Assembly (NCBI GenBank): GCA_025450375.1 | Contig: JANWHO010000202.1 | Span: 1-5,571 of the forward strand | Length of the DNA: 5,571 nucleotides | Reading direction: 5' to 3' | DNA from: Chloroflexota bacterium | GTDB lineage: Bacteria > Chloroflexota > UBA5177 > JANWHV01 | Part shown: piece by piece, positions 1-5,571 of the stretch | Numbering within the stretch: the stretch's first letter is position 1 | How the letters are laid out: each line of letters starts with the position of its first letter | The notes under the pieces: generated by a model | What the model was told of the DNA's origin: nothing | What the model saw: the letters and a program-made list of their open reading frames with translations, nothing else | Database searches by the model: none | Made by a program: the position numbers and the translations under genes

Positions 1-2411
1 CTCGAAGCTGGTCGACCGTCCTCCGCCTCATGGAGTGTTACCCCGACTACCACTTCCTGGGCAGCCAGCCGCAGCAATATGAGTGGCTGGAGGAGGACGA
101 GCCTGACCTGTACCGCCAGGTCGCGGAGCGAATACGCGAGGGCCGGTGGGAGCCGGCGGGCGCTATGTGGGTCGAGCCGGACGCCAATCTCACCGCCGGT
201 GAGTCGCTGGTCCGCCAGTTCCTCTACGGCCAACGCTACCTGCAAACGCACTTTGGCCTCCGCTCGGGCATCCTCTGGCTTCCCGACGCCTTTGGCTACT
301 CGGGCGCGCTGCCGCAACTGATGCGGAGCGCCGGGGTCCATACCTTCGTCACCACCAAGTTGAGTTGGAACACAACCAATCGCATGCCCCACGACACCTT
401 CCGCTGGCGGGGCCTGGACGGCACCGAGGTGCTGGCCTATTTCATTACCGGCTCCAAGAATTGGGAACCCGAGGATTGGGTGCGGGCACCGGGCTTCGAA
501 GCCAAGGGAATGGATACCTATAACGGTGATCTGAGCGTGAAAGAGGTGCTGGGCAGCTACATTCGCAACCGCGACAAGGAGCTTACCACCCATACCCTGT
601 ACTCCTTTGGCTGGGGTGACGGCGGCGGCGGACCGACCGAGCGCATGCTTGAATACGCGGATCGGCTGGGCGATTACCCTGGCGTGCCTCGGCTTGCCCA
701 GGGGAACGCGGATCACTTCCTGCGCCAGTTGCGGGATCGGGTGTGGGATGATCCGCGGACGGCGGTCTGGGAAGGCGAACTGTACTTCGAGTACCATCGC
801 GGCACCTACACCAGCCAGGCGCGGGTGAAGTGGGATAATCGGCGGAGCGAGCTACTCCTCCGAGAGGCGGAGTTGTGGTGTTCCTGGGCCGGAACCCTGG
901 GCGCGATGAACCAGTCCTGGCAGCCCGCGCTCACTCGTGCCTGGGAGATTGTGCTCCTCAATCAGTTCCACGATATTCTTCCCGGCTCCTCGATCGGCGA
1001 AGTGTACGAGGACCAGAAGCGAGATCACGCTGAGGCGCGCGCGGCGGCGGAAGCGGTGCTGGCCCAGGCGCAGGAAGCGGTTGCCGGGCGCATTGGGGCC
1101 AGCGGCCATGCCCTGGCTCTGTTCCACGCGCTTCCCTGGCCCCGCGAGGGGACAATCGCGGTGACGCTTCCCAGCGCCGTGCAGGACGATGACCAACTCC
1201 TGGATGCCGATGGCGCCCCGCTCTCCACCCAGGCCGTGCTGGATCTGGATGGTGTCCGCCGTACGCTGGTGGCGGGGGTCAGTATCCCGGCTCACGGCTA
1301 CACGACCCTCTCCTTGGGGAACGGCGACCCCCTGGGCGGCGCGCCAGCACTGCGAGTCGAGGAGCGCCTGCTGGAGAATCGCTTCGTGCGCCTGACCCTG
1401 GATGAGCGGGGCCGCTTCTCGTCTCTGTTCGACAAGCAGCATGGGCGCGATGTGCTGGCTCCGGGTGGGGGCGGGAATCGACTTCTGGCCTTCGAGGATA
1501 AGCCGATCAGTTACGATGCCTGGGACATCGATCAATTCTATAGCGAGAAGGCGCGCGAGATCGACGACGTAACCTCCTGGGAGATCGTCGAGCGCGGCCC
1601 GGTTCGGGCCGCGATTGAGATCAGCCGGCGCTTCGACCGATCGACGATCCGCCAGCGTATCCTCCTCCATGCCGATTCGCCCGCCGTAACCGTGCAAACC
1701 CATATCGACTGGCATCAAAGGCAAGTGCTGCTCAAGGCGGCGTTTCCCCTGGCCGTGCATAGCCTGGAAGCCAAGTACGAATGTGCCTTTGGTTATGTGA
1801 GCCGGCCCACGCACCAGAATACCAGTTGGGATTCCGCCCGCTTCGAGGTGTGCGCGCATCGATGGGCCGATCTCTCGGAGACCGGGTATGGAGTCAGCCT
1901 GCTCAACGATGGCAAATACGGCCACGACTGCCAGGGCAATGTGCTCCGTCTCACCCTCCTCAAGTCCGCCATCGAGCCCGACCCCATGGCCGACGAGGGT
2001 GAGCACTCTTTCTCCTACGCGCTCCTCGCGCACGGCCCGGACTGGACGGTCGAGGACACGGTCCGAGCCGCGCACGCCTTTAACCTGCCGGTCCAGGTCC
2101 GATTGGTGGGGACGGGCGGCGACCTGCCGGCGGCCGGTTCCCTGGTCAGCAGCGACCACGACCACGCGGTGGTGGACACGGTAAAGCCGGCGGAGGATGG
2201 CGATGGCCTGATCGTCCGGGTGTACGACTGCGCGAACCGCCGCGGTCCGGTAACGCTCCAATTTGGCCGCTCGGTGGGTTCAGCGGAGGCGGTGACTATT
2301 CTCGAGGAGCCGGATACCGGGGCGGGGACGATTACCGTGTCTGGAGAGAAGCTGCATTTTGATCTGCTCCCCTTCCAGGTGCGTTCGTTCCGCGTGCGTC
2401 TCCGGCGGTAG
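1..2411 (+). CDS. Alpha-mannosidase, glycoside hydrolase family 38 (5'-partial)
   Basis: This retaining, metal-dependent exo-alpha-mannosidase releases mannose from alpha-mannosides. The frame is open from base 3 and reads RSWSTVLRLMECYPDYHF across the ATG at 30. That Met is therefore internal, and the first metal-binding His/Asp segment (HxD...W) lies upstream of the window. Counting from Met30, WLPDAFG holds the expected nucleophile Asp86 (codon 285-287), and GWGDGGGGPT is at 194-203. The middle domain carries EYHRGTYTSQAR near 255-266, and NQFHDILPGSS holds the expected zinc-ligand His314 (codon 969-971). The C-terminal beta domains carry LLNDGKYGHD and MADEGEH near 630-660. These motifs and their order match the MAN2C1/Ams1-like branch; bacterial members are about 850-1,050 residues, so 150-270 are probably missing. 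The C-terminus is complete at TAG 2409-2411. No frameshift or missing visible catalytic residue was seen. No signal peptide can be assessed, but this branch is usually cytoplasmic. The family is secure; the exact linkage specificity is not. Confidence 0.95.
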   Translation, partial: RSWSTVLRLMECYPDYHFLGSQPQQYEWLEEDEPDLYRQVAERIREGRWEPAGAMWVEPDANLTAGESLVRQFLYGQRYLQTHFGLRSGILWLPDAFGYSGALPQLMRSAGVHTFVTTKLSWNTTNRMPHDTFRWRGLDGTEVLAYFITGSKNWEPEDWVRAPGFEAKGMDTYNGDLSVKEVLGSYIRNRDKELTTHTLYSFGWGDGGGGPTERMLEYADRLGDYPGVPRLAQGNADHFLRQLRDRVWDDPRTAVWEGELYFEYHRGTYTSQARVKWDNRRSELLLREAELWCSWAGTLGAMNQSWQPALTRAWEIVLLNQFHDILPGSSIGEVYEDQKRDHAEARAAAEAVLAQAQEAVAGRIGASGHALALFHALPWPREGTIAVTLPSAVQDDDQLLDADGAPLSTQAVLDLDGVRRTLVAGVSIPAHGYTTLSLGNGDPLGGAPALRVEERLLENRFVRLTLDERGRFSSLFDKQHGRDVLAPGGGGNRLLAFEDKPISYDAWDIDQFYSEKAREIDDVTSWEIVERGPVRAAIEISRRFDRSTIRQRILLHADSPAVTVQTHIDWHQRQVLLKAAFPLAVHSLEAKYECAFGYVSRPTHQNTSWDSARFEVCAHRWADLSETGYGVSLLNDGKYGHDCQGNVLRLTLLKSAIEPDPMADEGEHSFSYALLAHGPDWTVEDTVRAAHAFNLPVQVRLVGTGGDLPAAGSLVSSDHDHAVVDTVKPAEDGDGLIVRVYDCANRRGPVTLQFGRSVGSAEAVTILEEPDTGAGTITVSGEKLHFDLLPFQVRSFRVRLRR

Positions 2412-2442
2412 CCGCCTCGCGGCCCCGAGAGCCGTCCCCAAC

Positions 2443-2470
2443 TTCTCGACTGGTAATGCGTTAGTATTAA
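2443..2470 (+). promoter_or_regulatory. Weak candidate promoter ahead of the TPR gene
   Basis: The 110-base gap after the mannosidase gene contains an A+T-rich patch (about 2451-2472) that stands out in this G+C-rich region. TTCTCG at 2443-2448 and TATTAA at 2465-2470 are 16 bases apart and match the sigma-70-type boxes at only 3 of 6 and 4 of 6 positions. TAGTAT at 2462-2467 is an equally good -10 box. The position suits transcription of the two downstream genes, but the boxes are weak and read-through from the mannosidase gene is equally possible. Confidence 0.2.
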
Positions 2471-2500
2471 AGGTACCGTCCGAGCAATCTTAACTGTCCC

Positions 2501-2518
2501 AAGGGGGAGCGAGAAGGA
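2501..2518 (+). promoter_or_regulatory. Ribosome binding site(s) for the TPR gene
   Basis: Two purine-rich Shine-Dalgarno-like runs precede the ATG at 2522. AAGGGGGAG at 2501-2509 leaves a 12-base spacer, and AGAAGGA at 2512-2518 leaves only 3 bases. One is slightly far and the other slightly close, but together they clearly favour 2522 over the next in-frame ATG at 2624, which is the first residue of the repeat array. Confidence 0.6.
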
Positions 2519-2521
2519 TCC

Positions 2522-3937
2522 ATGGCAGACCTCCCGGCATCCCTCACATCGACCGCCCGCATTACCCTGTCCAAGTGGCAGCGATCCCTTGCCCAATGCG
2601 AGCAAGATGGCGACGAGGCGGGAATGGCGGAGGCCCTGGACTGGATAGGGGGAATCTATCGCGCTCAAGGAGTGTACGCCGAGGCGCTGGATGCTTATAG
2701 GAAGGCGATGATCCTCCTGGAGCGTCTGGGAAATCAAGGGCAGGCCGCCCGGGTTCTCGGCGAAATGAGCGAGATCTACATTCAGGTAGGCCAGGCCGAC
2801 GATGCCCTGGGCCTCCTGCAACGGACCGCCGCGATCAGGCAGCGCTTGGGCGACCTTGGCGCAACCGCCGACACGCTGTTCATAGCCGGGAATGTCGAGT
2901 TCCGGCGTGGCCGTTTGCATGACGCGCTCGGGTACTTTACGCGCGCCCTGTCCATGCGCGAGCGCCTGGGGAGCCCCATGGAAACGGCCGATTGCCTGGT
3001 TCGGTTGGCCGATATCTATCTGGTTCAGGGGAAGTTGACTCTGGCTCGCGACGCCGCCTTGCGGGCCCTTCCGATCCGCGAGAAGCATGGGACGGCGCCG
3101 CAGGTGGCCCAGACTCTTATTCTGTTAGGGCTGGTAGCGTCCCGGCAGGGGCTGGAGGGCCCGGCGGTAGAGCACCTGGGGCGGGCCCTTCAGTTATCCG
3201 AAAGCGCGCGAGATCCGGTGGTCATGAGCGAAGCGCTCAGCGCCCTGGGCGAGGTCTATACTCGCCAGAAGCGGGAGGCGCAGGCACTGGAAGCACTGAG
3301 CCGGGCTCAGACGATCCAGGAGCAACAAAATAATGCCGCCGCCGTTGCGGAGACCCTCAGCCGCATAGGCGAACTCTACCGTGAGCAAGGACGGTTGGGC
3401 CAGGCGCTCACCGTCCATAACCAAGCTCTTGCCCTCCGTGAGCGGCTTGGCGACCCGCTCGCGATCAGTGCCAGTTTGACCAGTGCCGGCGCTACCGTGG
3501 AGGCGCAGGGCCGTCTGCAGCAGGGATTGGAATATTACCAGCGAGCCCGTTCGGTGCGCGAAACCACGGGCGAGACGAGTCTGGTCGCGGGTTCGCTGAT
3601 CAATATCGCCGACGTGCTGGACGAGCAGGGGAAGCTGGAGGAAGCGGACGCCCTATACCTGCAGGCCCTGGCATTGCGTGAGGCAGCCGATGACCAAGCC
3701 GGGATCGCCCGCGCTTGTTACGCCATGGCCCGCTCGCTCTGGCGGCATGAGAAGCGCGAGGAGGCGATCCCGCTGATCGAACGGGCGATGACTTTGTATC
3801 GCGAGGAGCGGATGCTGCCCGAGGCTATTCGGGAGCTGGAGCGGTTGGCCTCCATCTACCAGGAGATGGGAAACAAGGAACGCGCGGCACGGTACCGGCA
3901 GGAGGCCGAGGAACTGCGAACCCATCTGAGCGCCTAA
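2522..3937 (+). CDS. Tetratricopeptide repeat protein, all-TPR scaffold
   Basis: This 471-residue protein consists of a 34-residue leader, ten consecutive 40-residue units (residues 35-434) and a final 37-residue unit. Each unit follows the TPR pattern: helix A as A-x-x-L-x-x-[IL]-G-x-[IV]-Y-x-x-Q-G, then helix B as A-L-x-x-Y-x-[RQ]-A-L, usually ending in LRERLGD-like loops. A 40-residue period with charged LGD loops resembles TPR_12-type arrays such as animal GPSM2/LGN, not the 34-residue canonical TPR. Such arrays form a right-handed superhelix that binds peptides or partner proteins. No signal peptide, membrane segment, DNA-binding, kinase or nuclease domain is present, so the protein is probably a cytoplasmic adaptor. 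The start at 2522 has Shine-Dalgarno-like sequence upstream. The stop is 22 bases before the propeller gene, which suggests co-transcription. The fold is secure; the partner and role cannot be told from sequence. It could be a fragment-like relative of TPR regulators (MalT/SARP-type) that lacks their effector domains. Confidence 0.92.
   Translation: MADLPASLTSTARITLSKWQRSLAQCEQDGDEAGMAEALDWIGGIYRAQGVYAEALDAYRKAMILLERLGNQGQAARVLGEMSEIYIQVGQADDALGLLQRTAAIRQRLGDLGATADTLFIAGNVEFRRGRLHDALGYFTRALSMRERLGSPMETADCLVRLADIYLVQGKLTLARDAALRALPIREKHGTAPQVAQTLILLGLVASRQGLEGPAVEHLGRALQLSESARDPVVMSEALSALGEVYTRQKREAQALEALSRAQTIQEQQNNAAAVAETLSRIGELYREQGRLGQALTVHNQALALRERLGDPLAISASLTSAGATVEAQGRLQQGLEYYQRARSVRETTGETSLVAGSLINIADVLDEQGKLEEADALYLQALALREAADDQAGIARACYAMARSLWRHEKREEAIPLIERAMTLYREERMLPEAIRELERLASIYQEMGNKERAARYRQEAEELRTHLSA
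2624..3934 (+). repeat. In-phase TPR array, period 120 bp, 10 full units plus one short unit
   Basis: Units begin at 2624 and then every 120 bases (2744, 2864, 2984, 3104, 3224, 3344, 3464, 3584, 3704), and the last begins at 3824 and lacks three residues before the stop. No insertion or deletion breaks the phase. At the DNA level the units have diverged clearly, so the array is old at nucleotide level and conserved as protein. Units 7 (VAETLSRIGELYREQGRLGQ) and 9 are closest to the consensus; units 5 and 10 depart most, losing the Tyr and the QG turn in part. Confidence 0.9.
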
Positions 3938-3947
3938 GCGGGGCGCT

Positions 3948-3958
3948 GGAGAGGAAGG
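3948..3958 (+). promoter_or_regulatory. Ribosome binding site of the WAVG-repeat gene
   Basis: GGAGAGGAAGG lies directly before the ATG at 3960. Its GGAG core (3948-3951) is 8 bases from the start, a normal spacing. It lies in the 22-base gap after the TPR gene stop and decides the start at 3960 over the in-frame ATG at 3990, which would remove the positively charged part of the signal peptide. Confidence 0.75.
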
Positions 3959-3959
3959 C

Positions 3960-4043
3960 ATGAAGATTCCGGTCGTCGTATCGCGATTGATGTTGCTTGG
4001 CGGGTTGGCGGCCGGCGCGGCGACCGCGCCAGCCTCGCACGCG
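3960..4043 (+). other. Signal peptide coding segment of the WAVG-repeat protein
   Basis: Residues 1-28 show the three-part layout of a Sec signal: a short basic n-region (Lys2, Arg9), a Leu/Ala/Gly-rich core, and a polar c-region ending in Ser-His-Ala before Ala-Pro. Cleavage one residue later (His-Ala-Ala) is also possible. There is no twin-arginine motif and no lipobox cysteine. Confidence 0.8.
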
Positions 4044-5165
4044 GCCCCGGTGCATGGAGCCTGGCGCGTCGTCGCCAGTCCAGCGGTTTCCGGCGGCAGC
4101 GAGCTGTTCAACGTGACCGCGCTCTCCCATGACAATGTCTGGGCCGTGGGCGCGTACGGCGCGCAGGCGGCGCGCACCCTGATCGAGCACTTCGACGGGT
4201 CAAGGTGGAGTGTGGTCGGCAGCCCCACCGCGGGCAAATACGCCAATTTCCTTTATAGCCTTGCCGCGGTCTCCCCACGCGATATCTGGGCTGTTGGCAC
4301 CTATTACACACGTGCCAATAGCGGCCTACGCACCCTGATTCTCCACTACGACGGCACGGCGTGGACGCGCATGCACAGTCCGAACGTCGGCACCGGGAAC
4401 AACGGGCTGGGCGCCGTGACGGTCGTTCCCGGCACCCACCAACTCTGGGCGGTCGGAGATACAACCGATCCCCGGACGCATCTCAATCGTACGTTGATCC
4501 TGCGCTATGACGGTACGGGCTGGAGTGTCGTGCCGAGCCCCAACGTGGGGACCTATAACAACGGCCTCGGAGGGGTCGCCGCCGTCTCCGCCAATCACGC
4601 CTGGGCGGTGGGCGGCTACAACAATACCAGCGGCACCTACAGGGCCAGACTCGTTTTACAGTGGAACGGCGTGGCCTGGCAGCGCGCCTCCGCACCGACC
4701 GGCATAACCACCACCTTCAATCTTCTCTCACGGGTGATCGCCATTTCAGCCCATGATGTATGGGCCGTGGGTGACGAGTTCACCACGATCGCCGAGCACT
4801 ATAACGGATCGGGCTGGAGGGTGGTTCCTACCGCCAAACCGCCGCTCACCTCGAGCGGGGGCGAGAACACCGCCATTTTGTACGATGTCTCGGCAGCCTC
4901 GGCCGCCGATATCTGGGCCGTTGGCATCTACTACCTGTATTACAACGCGGCCGGCGGGGCAACGCGGACCCTCGCTGAGCACTGGGATGGGGCGGCCTGG
5001 CATATGGTCCCCAGTCCCAACCCCGACACGACCGGCCCCTCCACCGGAGTGCAGTCAAACATGCTCTTCGGGGTCGCCGCGGTTCCTGGGGCAGGCCAGG
5101 CGTGGGCGGTAGGCCGCTATCTGTCGCAAGGCCAGCCAAAAGTGCTGGTCGAGCGGTACGGGTAG
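3960..5165 (+). CDS. Exported WAVG-repeat protein, predicted seven-bladed beta-propeller
   Basis: This 401-residue protein opens with a Sec-type signal peptide: Lys2 and Arg9, a hydrophobic stretch at 10-23, and a probable SHA|A cleavage after residue 28. No Cys follows, so it is not a lipoprotein. The rest is seven repeats. Each has a strand ending in [DNHQ]-x-WAVG (Trp61, 110, 163, 215, 268, 319, 382), then a [HEQR]-[FYW]-[DN]-G-x-x-W-x-x-V hairpin (Trp83, 135, 188, 240, 286, 347) and often PSPN. The seventh repeat stops at VLVERYG, and the missing last strand is present at the N-terminus as GAWRVVASP (Trp35). This is the usual closure of a circular propeller. Similar WAVG-repeat proteins are frequent in Chloroflexota and Actinobacteria and are mostly annotated hypothetical. 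No catalytic residues, anchor, sortase motif or membrane segment are seen. A role in binding a surface ligand or glycan is inference. The gene is probably translated from one mRNA with the TPR gene. Confidence 0.85.
   Translation: MKIPVVVSRLMLLGGLAAGAATAPASHAAPVHGAWRVVASPAVSGGSELFNVTALSHDNVWAVGAYGAQAARTLIEHFDGSRWSVVGSPTAGKYANFLYSLAAVSPRDIWAVGTYYTRANSGLRTLILHYDGTAWTRMHSPNVGTGNNGLGAVTVVPGTHQLWAVGDTTDPRTHLNRTLILRYDGTGWSVVPSPNVGTYNNGLGGVAAVSANHAWAVGGYNNTSGTYRARLVLQWNGVAWQRASAPTGITTTFNLLSRVIAISAHDVWAVGDEFTTIAEHYNGSGWRVVPTAKPPLTSSGGENTAILYDVSAASAADIWAVGIYYLYYNAAGGATRTLAEHWDGAAWHMVPSPNPDTTGPSTGVQSNMLFGVAAVPGAGQAWAVGRYLSQGQPKVLVERYG
4062..5162 (+). repeat. Seven WAVG beta-propeller blades, circularly permuted closure
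   Basis: WAVG tryptophans are spaced 49, 53, 52, 53, 51 and 63 residues apart. The last interval is longer because blade 6 has an extra loop rich in Asp/Thr/Pro/Gly/Ser (about residues 354-368). Blades 3 and 4 are preceded by nearly identical linkers, SPNVGTGNNGLG and SPNVGTYNNGLG. The N-terminal strand containing Trp35 supplies the WxVVxSP element that the last blade lacks, giving seven copies of each element. Confidence 0.8.
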
Positions 5166-5203
5166 CCTTTACCATGCGCGGATAGGGCAGGTACCGGACA
5201 GTT

Positions 5204-5571
5204 TCAAATCGCAAGTATACGTACTCCCGGCGCATTGAAGGCCAATCGCCCAAGGTCATCCGGGTCGGACGTGAGGATGGTGGCGGGAGAGAGGCGTATA
5301 GCCTCCGCCACGATCTGAGCGTCCGCCGCAGTGGCCGCGCCGGCCGCTCCAAGCAGACGCCCGGCTACCCTTGCCAAGCGCTCACCGACAAACGGTACAA
5401 AGGAGACGCGAAGCAGTCGATTGGTCTCCGCGTCGCCTGCTCCTCCCCGAATAACCTGGGTAACGACCACGGGAGGGACGACTACCGGAACACCTTCCTG
5501 CCGCGCGACCTCCAGGAGTGCGCGTACCCGCCGATCACGGCGCAACACCGCGAGTACCGCTCCGCTGTCGA
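5204..5571 (-). CDS. PIN-domain (VapC-like) ribonuclease, 5'-partial
   Basis: The reverse-strand frame is open to the window edge and first reads DSGAVLAVLRRDRRVRALL, the beta-1/alpha-1 start of a PIN domain. A GTG at 5548 would cut off this Asp-bearing strand, so the real start lies just past position 5571. Three expected metal-binding acids are visible: Asp at codon 5569-5567, Asp in TAADAQIV (codon 5323-5321) and Asp in TSDPDDL (codon 5266-5264). The usual second acid, the Glu of VxxE(V/L)xR, is Gln here (VVTQVIRG, codon 5458-5456). From memory, a VapC-like subgroup with VxAQVWR at this place exists, so this may be a family trait and not decay. PIN proteins are Mg2+-dependent RNases, most often toxins paired with an upstream antitoxin; any antitoxin would be outside the window. 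About 121 residues are visible, nearly a full domain (usually 125-140). The TGA stop is 38 bases from the convergent propeller gene. The family is fairly secure; toxin activity is inferred. Confidence 0.85.
   Translation of the reverse strand, partial: DSGAVLAVLRRDRRVRALLEVARQEGVPVVVPPVVVTQVIRGGAGDAETNRLLRVSFVPFVGERLARVAGRLLGAAGAATAADAQIVAEAIRLSPATILTSDPDDLGRLAFNAPGVRILAI

Noticed and set aside
30..32. ATG as the true start of the mannosidase
   Set aside because: The upstream codons RSWSTVLRL continue the conserved GH38 sequence, no ribosome binding site precedes it, and starting here would remove the first metal-binding segment.
852..2261. Long reverse-strand open frame (469 codons) opposite the mannosidase gene
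   Set aside because: It lies fully antisense to well-conserved GH38 sequence, its translation shows no recognisable motif, and long antisense frames are common in G+C-rich genes.
2404..2416. GGCGG-TAG-CCGCC hairpin overlapping the mannosidase stop codon as a terminator
   Set aside because: The stem has only five pairs with a three-base loop and no T-run follows, so it does not meet the pattern of an intrinsic terminator.
2517..2526. Overlapping BamHI- and NcoI-like sites (GGATCCATGG) at the TPR gene start, hinting at an engineered junction
   Set aside because: The flanks are natural-looking sequence with matching composition on both sides, and no vector, tag or linker sequence is present; chance is sufficient.
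2015..3088. Reverse-strand open frame (357 codons) spanning the mannosidase end, the gap and the start of the TPR gene
   Set aside because: It crosses two clear genes and their intergenic region, is rich in Arg/Pro/Ser as a shadow frame would be, and shows no domain.
2624..3934. 120-base periodicity as a CRISPR array or DNA satellite
   Set aside because: The units are diverged at DNA level, have no identical repeats or spacers, and are explained by the coding TPR repeats.
4188..5010. DG-x-x-W motifs read as sialidase-type Asp-boxes
   Set aside because: The Asp-box needs S/T-x-D-x-G-x-T-W spacing; here the Asp and Gly are adjacent and the leading Ser/Thr is absent. The motifs fit the WAVG propeller repeat better, and no sialidase catalytic residues are seen.

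Overview
This window is G+C-rich (about 65% on a line sampled by eye), with four densely packed genes and strong G/C preference at third codon positions. The combination of a cytosolic-type GH38 alpha-mannosidase, a long all-TPR protein, a secreted protein built of WAVG repeats and a PIN-domain protein fits a free-living high-G+C bacterium. A Chloroflexota (Thermomicrobia/Ktedonobacteria-like) or actinobacterial source seems most likely to me. That is inference from gene style: the window holds no rRNA, tRNA or other phylogenetic marker.

Layout. Positions 1-2411 (+) hold the 3' three quarters of a class II alpha-mannosidase; its N-terminus lies off the left edge. A 110-base gap (2412-2521) follows, with the most A+T-rich patch of that region and a good ribosome binding site. 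Then come two closely spaced genes on the same strand. At 2522-3937 is a 471-residue protein that is almost entirely a TPR array with an exact 40-residue period. At 3960-5165, after only 22 bases, is a 401-residue exported protein with seven WAVG repeats that I read as a seven-bladed beta-propeller closed by its own N-terminal strand. At 5204-5571 (-), convergent with the propeller gene, is the C-terminal part of a PIN-domain (VapC-like) ribonuclease whose start lies off the right edge.

How the genes work together. The mannosidase would trim alpha-mannosides or mannose-containing oligosaccharides in the cytoplasm and probably belongs to a glycan-use locus to the left. The TPR protein and the propeller protein are probably co-transcribed. 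Both are repeat scaffolds with no recognisable catalytic domain, one predicted cytoplasmic and one predicted exported, so a direct complex is not implied. The PIN gene is on the opposite strand and appears unrelated. No mobile element, CRISPR array, RNA gene or convincing intrinsic terminator was found. The least explained part of the window is the TPR/propeller pair; I see no proof of a new system.
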